Source: Cephalotus follicularis
Lineage: Eukaryota; Streptophyta; Magnoliopsida; Oxalidales; Cephalotaceae
Length of the DNA: 64,000 nucleotides
Assembly (NCBI GenBank): GCA_001972305.1
Contig: BDDD01000118.1
Location: 146,060-210,059, forward strand
Reading direction: 5' to 3'
Under the pieces are notes generated by a model, which searched no databases, was not told the DNA's origin, and saw nothing but the letters and a program-made list of their open reading frames with translations. Below, piece by piece: positions 33,605 to 43,854 of the stretch (position 1 is the stretch's first letter; each line of letters opens with the position of its first letter). A program made the translations under genes and the position numbers.

Positions 33605-34593
33605 GATTTGATACCCACCTATCCCAGACGAAAAGCTAAGAGCCGGTGCAGACGCAAGCCTGTTCTTCAACTCTTCAAGCTCTTCCACGCTCTTCATTCC
33701 AAACAAACTTGGCACCCTTCTTCATATGTTGCATCAGTGGCAAGGCTAGCAAGGAAAAGCCTTCCACAAATTTCCCATAATAACCAACCAACCCTAGAAA
33801 GCTCTTCACCTCTGCACAGTGGTTGGTCTCGGCCATTTGGTAATGGCCTCAACCTTTGCAGTATCCACACTGATGCCTTCAGCTGATGCTACATGGCACA
33901 AAAATGCCACAATCTCCAGCCAGAACTCACATTTAGAAAACTTCACATACAACTGATTCTTCCTCAAAACCCCCAACACCATGCGAAGCTGCTCTTCATG
34001 CTCCTCCATCGACTTGGAGTACACCAGGATATCATCAATAAACACAATAACAAACTTATCCAGGTACTCACTGAAGACCTGATTCATCAAATTCATAAAG
34101 ACCACTGGCGCATTGGTAAGTCTGAACGGCATCACTAGGAACTCGTAATGCCATACCGTGCACAAAAAGCGGTTTTAGGAATATCTTCATCTCTTACCCG
34201 TAACTGATGATAACCGGACCTCAGATCTATCTTGGAGAAATCCCTTGCACCGTGGAGTTGATAAAAAAGGTCATCAATCTGAGGCAAGGGATATTTATTT
34301 CTGATAGTGATCCGATTCAGCTCCTTGCAATCAATGCACAACCTCATAGAACAATCTTTCTTCTTTACAAACAAAACCAGAGCACCCCATGGTGAAACAC
34401 TCAGCTGATAACACCCTATCCAACAACTCCTACAACTGTTCCTTCAACTCCTGCAATTCAATGGTGCCATCCTATATGGTGCCTTAGATATAGGTCTCGC
34501 CCCAAAAGTGAGTTCGACGGTAAACTTAACCCCTCGTTGCGGTGGTAACCCCGGCAATTCCTCCGAAAACACATCAGGGAATTCACTAACGAC
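33605..34593 (-). pseudogene. G reverse transcriptase and start of RNase H
   Basis: It reads [30 protein letters not shown], a damaged part, [48 protein letters not shown], then the active site [20 protein letters not shown] and the start of RNase H ending GGYQI at the insertion target. Removing the Sirevirus joins GGYQI to YSDAS in frame. Breaks lie near 34150, 33806 and 34440-34380. The tip of the linker before EFPDVF lies across the solo LTR at 37281. Confidence 0.87.
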
Positions 34594-34598
34594 AGAGT

Positions 34599-37280
34599 TG
34601 TAATGCCCAGGATTTCCATCCATCGTATTTCTCATTGTAATTGAAATATGAATTAATAAAATGATGGAATTCCCAATTTATTGTGTTGCGATTTGAGTAA
34701 GGGATGTTAAGAGCATTGGATTGTTGTAAAATGCAAGAAATTGGCCTAAGCTTCGACGGCTAGAATCAAAGCGTCGACGCCATGGAATGCAATTGCGCGA
34801 GTAAAAGAAATGCACTCAAAGCGTGGACCCCAAGGGATAGCGTCGATGCCAATGTGTAAAAACACTATAAGCGCTGACGCTATAGGTAAGCGTCGACGCT
34901 TAATGTCAAATCTCAGATACGTTTAAACACTATCAGGAAGAACACCCAAGGAGGCAAGTGTTGACCACTTTATGGTCACCTAATTTTGCCAGAAATTATG
35001 TGTTGTGCATGCACCAAGATTCCCTGACCTGCGATGGCTGAAATAAAAGAGAGAACATGCCAGGTGTGTGCATGCAACAACCGCTGAAGGAAGAGAGAGA
35101 CACATGGTGTTCCATGCAACTAGGAGGGAATAAGGAGAAAGCATGGTCATGCATGTCAGCTGGGGAGAAATCCATAAAACTCTCTCCTCTTCTGCTTAGC
35201 AACGAGAGAAGGAATTGGAGAGAAACACAGAGAGAAACAAAATACCAGAGAAAAATAGAGAGAGAAAGGAGAGGACATTGCCTCCATTGTTGAACCTAGT
35301 TCAAGCTTGAAGCTTGGGAGTTAGAGTTGAACCTGGTTGGAAGCTCGAGCTTGGAGCTATTGCGCCAGACCTGGGAAGCTTGGAGGAGCTACTGTTCGGA
35401 CTTAAAGGGGTGGACTTTTGATTCCTAACTTGGAATCAAAGGTAGGGGATTTATACATGCAAATTTGAGTTCAACAATAGTGTTTGTTCATTGATGAAAA
35501 CCATGGATATATGGATTGTGAATTGTTAAAGTGATGCCATGGTTACTGTTAGTTGTTAACCTTCCATGCATGCTGTATACTGGGTGAATATTGAACTGGA
35601 TTACATGTGTGATTGATTGGTTTCCACTGGTATTGTGTTGAAATGAAGAAGATGATGTTCTAGACTGTATAACTGTCGACGCTTACGATGGAAGCATCGA
35701 CGCTTTAACATGTTATGTTAAGGAATCATATTGGTTTCGCGATGAATGTCGATGCTTAGAGATGGCGTCGATGCCCTATTTGAATAAATGCATAAGGGTG
35801 GAAACATGAAAGTTGACGCCTAATGTCCTACCTCAAAGCGTCGACACCAAAGTGATAAGCGCCGACGCTCTAGGATCCTGACCATGAAGCATGGACGCCA
35901 AAGATAGGTATTGACGCGTAAAGTTCTAGATAAAGCGCTGACACTAAGGATGAAAGCGTTGACGCTTAGAGGACATAAGCGTCGACGCCTATAGGTTAAA
36001 TGTCAACGCTTAAGACACTGTTTTGTACGGTTTTGCTTAGATGACGTGCATTGACCCCAGAACGATTCTAGATGCATTTGAGCATATGTTTGCATTGCAT
36101 ATTAAACTGTTAATTGAATTGTGGATTGAAATGTGAAATATTTCTAAAAGTGTTTATCATTTTAGAAATGCATACATGATTTTAAACAAATCATTATTTT
36201 ACACGAAAATGTATATTTGATAAATGTATATTTTCGAGAGTTTGGGAAAATGGTTTCCAAAGAGTTTGAATTATTTAAAGGATTGTCTATACAATCAAAA
36301 TGTATTGTTTCAAGTGTTTATAACTCATAATGACTTGGAAAGGATTATTGTATATTGAACAAATATATTTGATCAAGTAATTTTTTTATAAATTGCTTGA
36401 ATTGGACTGTGATAGGGACTGTTGCCGTAGTAGCTGCGTGGCGGAGTTGACATGGATGGCTAGTGGCAGGGTTTTGGCCCTAGGGGCTAGGAGATTGGTG
36501 GGGATACCCACTTTGATTACTTAGACACCATGCTAGTAACCTGTTTGATTACTTGGTCACCGTGCTAGTAACCTATATTATTGACCTGCTTTGAACCGTC
36601 CGGAGATGGGGCTGAAGTAGGGAGTACGACGTTGGAGCCAGGAGATGGCGACGCTCTTGTATGTACTGATTGGATTGACTGGTCCTTTGAGGACATGATT
36701 GCTGGATTGTGTTGATGTAGCCCAGACGGGGCTGCTCATATATTGTGAATATATATATATACTGTTATATATATTGTACTGCATCACTGTGCATTCATTC
36801 ATGACATTCATTATCATTGACCCTGAATTGTATATATATTTTATCTACTTAGCCGAGTGAGGACAAAGGCTAACCCCTATAATTTCAGATTGATGCAGTG
36901 GGACCAATATGGGCAAGCATGGAGAAGATTGGAGTTGTGATATTGATTATCGATGGAATGTATTTCCTGTTGAGGATTATTAAACCGTTATTGTGATCAG
37001 TGGATTAATGTTATGTATCGAATGAATAATGTTTTGATCATGCTCCGTTTGAGGGAAATTAACAATGGTTATGTAATATTGTGTTTAATTGTTAGTAACA
37101 TGTAGTATGGGATACATGTTACGTTTATGAATTCAGCTTATATTTAAATGCTTCCGCAAATTGAATACATGTTTGGAAAGTTTTAAATTTTCCCGAATAT
37201 TGTTTAAGCTGAAAATATATTTATGTTGATTGCCAAGACCTTCGGGTCTATTATTGTTGTTATAGGAACGAGGTGTGACA
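34599..37280 (+). mobile_element. Solo LTR of Tekay-type family L4 (2682 bp)
   Basis: TGTAATGCCCAGGATTTCC to GGAACGAGGTGTGACA. The target duplication AGAGT is perfect at 34594-34598 and 37281-37285. The termini and the block 'ttagccgagtgaggacaaagg' (36849) match element B, so it is a relative in plus orientation. It holds two TCGA arrays (34750-34910 and 35670-36012), with the variant 'gcgtcgacgct', and RY-like CATGCA hexamers between 35000 and 35160. Confidence 0.92.
34750..36012. repeat. TCGA arrays of variant type in the L4 solo LTR
   Basis: Two clusters (34750-34910 and 35670-36012) hold about seventeen cores. The flanks are changed: 'aagcgtcgacgcttaatg', 'agcgtcgacgcc', 'aagcgtcgacgcctatagg'. 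The palindrome is AAGCGTCGACGCTT rather than AAAGACGTCGACGTCTTT, so the centre is kept and the arms have diverged. Confidence 0.82.
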
Positions 37281-37285
37281 AGAGT

Positions 37286-37650
37286 AATACTCAAGGCGAG
37301 ATTCATCCTTGGTGATATCCTCCACAAAAGCCAAGAACCCTTCACCACCTTTGGACACCAACTTCCGATCCTTCAAAACTGAGATGATCTTAATCACCTT
37401 CCTCGGCTATGAGCCCTGATACACAAACTCAGTTAGATTCACATCTCCAAACAGAACTCTCCTGGCCTGACAGTTAATCGAAACCTGATGACGATCCAAC
37501 CAATCCATCCCAAGGATCACATTGAAATCGTGCATCTCTATTGGGAGGAGATCCGCATCACGAATTTTATCATCAAACACAACAAGGCAACCACAAAAGC
37601 ATTCAGACACAACAATAGAAATCCTCAAAGGGGTCGAAAGAGTCAAAGAT
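37286..37650 (-). pseudogene. G protease, C-terminal part
   Basis: It has SECFCGCLVVFDDKIRDADLL, HDFNVILGMDWLDRHQVSIN and VLFGDV. The ILGMDWL motif is the hallmark end of the gypsy aspartic protease. A stop lies at 37407-37409. The frame continues over the L4 solo LTR into RT (EDITKDESRLEYYS then VVSEFPDVF). The upstream part of the domain is at 38530 and again at 41858. Confidence 0.85.
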
Positions 37651-38529
37651 TGTAACACCCCGCGCCCACAGGGCGGACACGTGGCATTACACTCAAACCA
37701 TTATACAATATAATGGTCGGGACTAGCAATATAAAAATGCGAAAAAACTTAAAACTTTGCAATATATATATCAGTTGCGGAAGAAACAATACACTGATCC
37801 ATAAATACGACACAATTCCTTTACAATACAAGTCTTTTCAATACATAACAATCTTTCAATACGATATCTCAAAACAATACACTCCAATTTCCACTACAAA
37901 GTCTCACAACCAGCTCCTCGGTGTCCAAGCAGTCATGCGATCAATAGTCCTCAGTCCTTCTGTCCACTGCTACCTGCTGCCCTACCTATGCAGCACACAA
38001 AGGTACAACACAGCCCCACCCCGAAGGATGGGGTTAGCCACACTGGCTAAGCAGAAACCACATGCAGCATGTATGCATGTACAATGTGCAGTATCGGTGA
38101 CAATTTATACAATAACAATGTGCGGCGTACAATATCAATGCATGACATGGCAAATGTACATGTACAATTGGCGATCAGACTATTCGTATGACAGTGGCCC
38201 AACAGAGCATACGGATAGGATCTATAACAATCAATCAATGGCAGAAACTCAATGGTGGTGTATGAAACACCTAATCAATCAATCAATATCCTATAGAGCA
38301 TGCGACCGGGTCAATACAATGTAAATCGGTTAGAGGTGATCAATCCCACGGAAGGTAGTCCTTCAAAAAAGGGTGGGAGATCTATCTACGGTTTCCAGAT
38401 TGATCAGGTCTGGAACTCATAGATCTTCCAGCCTAGGGCTGGGTCAATACGGTCTCGATGAGCTACAACCGAGGGAGCTACTGATATCGTTAGGGAGCTA
38501 CAGTGCCAAAGGGAATTCGGGTCATCACA
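37651..38529 (-). repeat. L2 LTR, internally deleted, first copy
   Basis: TGTAACACCCCGCGCCC to GGGTCATCACA. It is co-linear with the solo LTR at 24856, then jumps from 'gagggagctac' to 'tgatatcgttagggagctac' near 38481, omitting about 1.2 kb including the TCGA array. The same junction is in the copy at 41159-41857. The flanks AAGAT and AAACT are not a convincing target duplication. Confidence 0.85.
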
Positions 38530-39674
38530 AAACTAGATCAAGAGACTGAGAAGGCACCCCAAGATACCGAACAAAAGACTTAGCTACCACAGAGTGAGTT
38601 GACCCAATATAAAAAAAAAACAAACGCCTTACAGTTATCAATAAAAAGAAATCCTGAAACAGTACTTGGAGCATCTGTATCCTCATGAGTGGTCATAGAA
38701 AACACCCTGCTTCCCGCATTACGCTGCCCAGCATCACCACCATTTCCTCCTCTAACATTAGCACAAGGGTTAGTGCACTCCTTAGCAAAATGACCCACCT
38801 AACCACATAGGAAACAAGCCCCAGTAGCCCTATAACATAATCTACTAGGATGTTGCCCTTCACAAGTCTCACACATGGCAACGAGAATAAGGTCGGGGGG
38901 TTACACCGCCTGACGGTCTTGAATCACGCCTTTGATCAGGGCCCTGCTGTTGCTATTGACCTCCTCCTCTATTTTGATTATTTCCTTGCGTTGGCTGTTG
39001 ACCACCATGACCTTTGTTCCACTGACCACCCAAACCCTTATTATGCTGACTTGAGTTCTGACCTTGATAGTGACCCCTGGTTCTTTCCCTTCCTCCTTCT
39101 TGCCTGGCCGCCTAAAAATCTAGTCATTCCATCTCGATATTTTTGGCAGCATTGGCCATTTTTGACACATAAGCAAACTTCACATTAATCAACTTTCCTC
39201 TGAACCTGTAATGAAGTCTCCACTTGAACTTTTATGCTTGTTCAGCCGCGGTCCCTACCGCAGGTCCAGCAAAACTAGCCAATCTAGTGAACCTAGCCAG
39301 GAAATCTGTAATTATCTCATCATCTCTCTGTCTGATAGTCACAAATTCCCGAGCATACACCTCTTTATCAGAAGTTGGGAAGTACTGCTGATAAAAGGCC
39401 TCACAAAACCCAGTCCACAATAGAGAGTTGATGAACTCTTCACCCTTAGCCACTCCCAGGGTCTTCCACCAATGTTGTGCATCACCCTCCAATTTGTAAG
39501 CGTCCAGCTTATCCTTTTGAACATCATCATACCCCAGCACTTCGAATAACTTTTCCGTATGAGCTATCTAGTTTTCAGCATCTATAACGGTCGATGTTGA
39601 ATTGAATGTCTGAGGCCTCTGTTTCTGGAATCTCTCCTGGCAGATGTGTACTAGAATAACGGGCTGATCCTCAG
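38530..39674 (-). pseudogene. Duplicated block of G protease/gag
   Basis: On the minus strand it has the gag middle (YKLEGDAQHWWKTLG, FYQQYFPTSDKEVYAREF, FLARFTRLASFAGPAV), a CCHC-like knuckle (CETCEGQHPSRLC, then a degenerate CFLCG*VGHFAKEC), and the start of protease. It is a copy of 41858-43002 in which I found no difference. The gag N-terminus is missing: at 39674 the sequence jumps into the L2 LTR. Confidence 0.88.
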
Positions 39675-40480
39675 AGGCAAAGACGTCGATGTCTTTAGAA
39701 AGACGTTGATGTCTTTGCTGCAGAATCAAGGATATTGCACTCGTATGAGAAAGACATCGACGCCTTTGGGCTAAGGGTCGACGTCTTTCCGGGCAGGGTC
39801 GATTTTTCTTGTAGAAAATGGGCTAATCTCGAGCCAAAATCCAATTAAAAGACATTCTTTGAAAACCAAAGTTTACAATCAATCATTTGAGGTTAGTAAG
39901 ACTAGTTACAACCTTCCAAATTCGATTTCAATCATTCAATTTAACAATTAGGTCAAGGGTTTGCTATAAACCCTAAAAACCTCAATTCAATCACTCAATC
40001 ACTCAATTCAATCAATCAATCAATAAAACAGTAGGCAATTCAGTAAAGAAGTCCTACAGATCACTGAAGCTTCAAAAGTTGAGCTAACGATCAATCAATC
40101 GGCTGAAAACGCCCAATTATCTGCTACTTTCTTGTTCAATCGGTAAGCCACCACTTGTAATCACTGTCCTTGTCGATGGGGATGCAATTCCGGCTGTAAC
40201 GGAGGAAGATGGAGGCTCCAGCTAGAGAGAGAGAGGGAGAAGGATAGAGGGAGAAGAGGAAATGTGAATAATGAGAGAAAGAGAAAGAATTGACTTAAAT
40301 AGTCGATTCGATCAACTCTCCGAAACTCGGCCCAAAATCCCGACCATACATGCATATAACCAATACAATATCAATAGGTATAAGAATACCTCAATACAAT
40401 GCGGTTCAGTACGGTCAAATACGGTGCAATACGGTACGATGTATGCATGAACAGTGCCAAAGGGAATTCGGGTCATCACA
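39675..40480 (-). repeat. L2 3' LTR, terminal part
   Basis: It starts 'aggcaaagacgtcgatgtctttag', homologous to 26423 of the solo LTR, and ends GGTCATCACA before a polypurine tract. It holds a TCGA array (39678-39800, with AAAGACGTCGATGTCTTT), CAATCAAT-type repeats around 39990-40025, and a GA-rich stretch at 40220-40285. It is longer than the matching part of the solo LTR, which has lost about 0.3 kb. Confidence 0.82.
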
Positions 40481-41158
40481 TTCTCCCCTCCTTAAAGGAA
40501 TCTGGTCCCCAGATTCATCGGTCAAACGATCAATCAATCAAATAGGAAAGGATATGTCTTTCTCATATCGTCCTCGCGCTCCCAGGTGTGCTCCATAGAA
40601 CCATGATACTGCCATAGAACACTGACCAAAGGGATGGTCTTGTTCCTAAATACTCTGATCTGTCGGTCAACAATCTGTATAGGAGTCTCTGTAAACGATA
40701 AGTCAGGTTCCAATTGAATCTGACCATACTCAATGATGTGTGAAGGATCCCGAACATATCTCCTCAACTGAGAAACATGGAACACATCATGCACTCCCGA
40801 CAATGCTGGAGGCAAGGCAAGCCTGTAAGCAAGTCGGTCAATCCGATCTAATACCTCGAAAGGTCCAATAAAATATCTGTTTGGGGATGAAAAGCAGTGC
40901 TGAAACTCAATTTTGTACCCATAGCTACCTGTAACTTCCTCCAAAACCCGGAAGTGAAGCGAGTGTCTCGATCTGAAACAATGCTAACAGGAGCTCCATG
41001 TGCCTTAACAATCTCTTTCATGAACAATCTGGACAACTTCTCTCTACAATAAGTCATCCGAATCGGTATGAAGTGGGTCGACTTCGTGAGATGATCAACC
41101 ACAACCCAAATACCATCATGTTCGACACGAGTCAGAGGCAACCCAGGGATGAGCAAAA
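40481..41158 (-). pseudogene. L2 integrase C-terminal half and polypurine tract
   Basis: The polypurine tract (CTTTAAGGAGGGGAGAA on the minus strand, 40481-40497) is followed by the pol end. The integrase core has IWVVVDHLTKSTHFIPI, VSIVSDRDTRFTSGFW and FHPQTD; a deletion then joins to YFIGPFEVLDRIDRLAY, SGVHDVFHVSQLRRYV and a chromodomain-like tail (LVSVLWQYHGSMEHTWERED). This places L2 in the Tekay group. It is cut at IPGLPLT, where a partial LTR follows, so most of the interior is lost. Confidence 0.85.
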
Positions 41159-41857
41159 CAATTCCTTTACAATACAAGTCTTTTCAATACGATATCTCAA
41201 AACAATACACTCCGATTTCCACTACAAAGTCTCACAACAAGCTCCTCGGTGTCCAAGCAGTCATACGCTCAACAGTCCTCAGTCCTTCTGTCCACTGCTA
41301 CCTGCTGCCCTACCTATGCAGCACACAAAGGTACAACACAGCCCCACCCCGAAGGATGGGGTTAGCCACACTGGCTAAGCAGAAACCCCATGCAACATGT
41401 ATGCATGTACAATGTGCAGTATCGGTAACAATTTATACAATAACAATGTGCGGTGTACAATATCAATGCATGACATGGCGAATGTACATGTACAATTGGC
41501 GATCAGACTATCCGTATGACAATGGCCCAACAGAGCATACGGATAGGATCTATAACAATCAATCAATGGTAGACACTCAATGGTAGTGTATGAAAGACCC
41601 AATCAATCAATCAACATCCTATAGAGCATGCAACCGGGTGAATACAATGTCAATCGGTTAGCGGTGATCAATCCCACGGAAGGTAGTCCTTCAAAAAAGG
41701 GTGGGAGATCTATCTACGGTTTCCAGATTGATCAGGTCTGGAACTCATAGATCTTCCAGCCTAGGGCTGGGTCAATACGGTCTCGATGAGCTACAACCGA
41801 GGGAGCTACTGATATCGTTAGGGAGCTACAGTGCCAAAGGGAATTCGGGTCATCACA
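41159..41857 (-). repeat. L2 5' LTR, partial
   Basis: It begins inside the LTR ('acaattcctttacaatac') and ends GGGTCATCACA at G protease. From 41159 to about 41662 it differs at many bases from 37808-38334. Beyond that the two are the same to the end of the duplication. Confidence 0.84.
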
Positions 41858-43243
41858 AAACTAGATCAAGAGACTGAGAAGGCACCCCAAGATACCGAAC
41901 AAAAGACTTAGCTACCACAGAGTGAGTTGACCCAATATAAAAAAAAAACAAACGCCTTACAGTTATCAATAAAAAGAAATCCTGAAACAGTACTTGGAGC
42001 ATCTGTATCCTCATGAGTGGTCATAGAAAACACCCTGCTTCCCGCATTACGCTGCCCAGCATCACCACCATTTCCTCCTCTAACATTAGCACAAGGGTTA
42101 GTGCACTCCTTAGCAAAATGACCCACCTAACCACATAGGAAACAAGCCCCAGTAGCCCTATAACATAATCTACTAGGATGTTGCCCTTCACAAGTCTCAC
42201 ACATGGCAACGAGAATAAGGTCGGGGGGTTACACCGCCTGACGGTCTTGAATCACGCCTTTGATCAGGGCCCTGCTGTTGCTATTGACCTCCTCCTCTAT
42301 TTTGATTATTTCCTTGCGTTGGCTGTTGACCACCATGACCTTTGTTCCACTGACCACCCAAACCCTTATTATGCTGACTTGAGTTCTGACCTTGATAGTG
42401 ACCCCTGGTTCTTTCCCTTCCTCCTTCTTGCCTGGCCGCCTAAAAATCTAGTCATTCCATCTCGATATTTTTGGCAGCATTGGCCATTTTTGACACATAA
42501 GCAAACTTCACATTAATCAACTTTCCTCTGAACCTGTAATGAAGTCTCCACTTGAACTTTTATGCTTGTTCAGCCGCGGTCCCTACCGCAGGTCCAGCAA
42601 AACTAGCCAATCTAGTGAACCTAGCCAGGAAATCTGTAATTATCTCATCATCTCTCTGTCTGATAGTCACAAATTCCCGAGCATACACCTCTTTATCAGA
42701 AGTTGGGAAGTACTGCTGATAAAAGGCCTCACAAAACCCAGTCCACAATAGAGAGTTGATGAACTCTTCACCCTTAGCCACTCCCAGGGTCTTCCACCAA
42801 TGTTGTGCATCACCCTCCAATTTGTAAGCGTCCAGCTTATCCTTTTGAACATCATCATACCCCAGCACTTCGAATAACTTTTCCGTATGAGCTATCTAGT
42901 TTTCAGCATCTATAACGGTCGATGTTGAATTGAATGTCTGAGGCCTCTGTTTCTGGAATCTCTCCTGGCAGATGTGTACTAGAATAACGGGCTGATCCTC
43001 AGCTCTTTCATTAACCTGCACATTAGCCTGCATATTTTCCACAACCACATTTTCTTGTCGCCCTTGACCCTGATTCTGCTGATGCATGGCTTGAACCACT
43101 TGGGTTACCACATGAGGAATAGCCTATGCAACAGCCTACCTCACTAGCTCATCCAAAGTAGGATCATTCCGTACATTCTCTTGTGCAACAGCTGGCCCGG
43201 ATTCCCGATTAGTATTCCTTGGTCGTCCACCTCTACGTGCCAT
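41858..43243 (-). pseudogene. G gag and start of protease
   Basis: An ATG at 43241-43243 starts MARRGGRPRNTNRES. Then come a Gln-rich stretch (VVQAMHQQNQGQGRQ), the capsid-like domain (AQHWWKTLG, EFVTIRQRDDEIITDFLARF), a Gly/Gln-rich region and the CCHC knuckle. Stops occur near 43135, 42897, 42557 and 42128. The domain order is that of chromovirus gag. The end of this copy and 38530-39674 are the same sequence. Confidence 0.87.
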
Positions 43244-43400
43244 CTACGAGACAAGTAATCAGGACATGATAAAAAGAATAGAGGCAGAAAACTGAAATAA
43301 ATTGACATATTGAAACGAATATTAAGGAATATCCCTAACCTAAATTTCTACCCAACTCACAGGTCAAACCTCGATAGGCCTTCCAAGGAACGGAAACCCG

Positions 43401-43413
43401 GTCTCTGATACCA
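43401..43413 (-). other. Primer binding site of G
   Basis: The minus strand reads TGGTATCAGAGAC shortly after the LTR end. It is the initiator tRNA-Met type with one or two late mismatches. Confidence 0.8.
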
Positions 43414-43417
43414 TAAC

Positions 43418-43854
43418 TGTAACACCCCTACTACACCGGGATGTAACACCGAACAGACTCACAAAATTTCACATCAAAAGAATATATCGACTTTTATTTA
43501 AGGAAGTAGTCAAAATCCAAAAACAATACTATAAGCGCAAATTCAATTAATATTTCATTTAAAATTAAAATCCAAGGTCTTCACATGACCAGTAATCAAC
43601 CGAAATAAATAAAATCTGACTGCTAACTAATCCACTAACATATGGGTATTTCACTCATCACACTTGCCCTTGATGCCCTTGATTACCTGCCACAGAGAAA
43701 GAAAACACAGCTGAGAAAACCTCAGTACGGATATAGAATAGCAAAAATAAGTAATAAATAAGTTAAAGATGGATAGTTTGCAAAATCTCAAACAAATATA
43801 TACATATAGCTTTATAAATTTTCATAAAGTAAATAAGAGTTTCCAAACAGATTA
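43418..43854 (-). repeat. 5' LTR of G, first 437 bp
   Basis: TGTAACACCCCTACTACACC onward matches 3067-3512 almost base for base. It ends at 'ttccaaacagatta', where a different LTR begins. The remainder of the LTR was not found in the window. Confidence 0.85.

Larger units (their letters stand above)
3067..43854 (-). mobile_element. Element G: Ty3/gypsy Tekay-type chromovirus, split by nested insertions
   Basis: The pieces read right to left: 5' LTR (43418-43854, cut by another LTR), primer site 43401-43413, gag 43243-41858, protease in two parts, RT 34593-33605, RNase H 21862-21361, integrase and chromodomain 21360-19919, polypurine tract, and 3' LTR (19915-19224 plus 4469-3067). The parts rejoin in frame across insertions with target duplications (GATTT, AGAGT), which shows that they were once one element. 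The plus-strand LTR starts TGTAACACCCCTACTA and ends GAGGTATTACA. The right-hand end lies under or beyond the insertion at 43855, so G's own target duplication could not be checked. Many stops make it inactive. Confidence 0.85.

Noticed and set aside
37713-38324. 203-codon plus-strand ORF in the L2 LTR
   Set aside because: It lies wholly in LTR sequence and then unrelated frame; a similar ORF at 41149-41586 comes from the sister LTR. No domain recognised.
38850-39188. ORFs on the plus strand over the duplicated block (also 42178-42516)
   Set aside because: They overlap G gag, which has recognisable domains on the minus strand; they repeat because the block is duplicated.
37646-41862. Target duplication for the L2 element in G
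   Set aside because: The flanks AAGAT and AAACT differ at two of five bases, so they cannot be claimed as a duplication.
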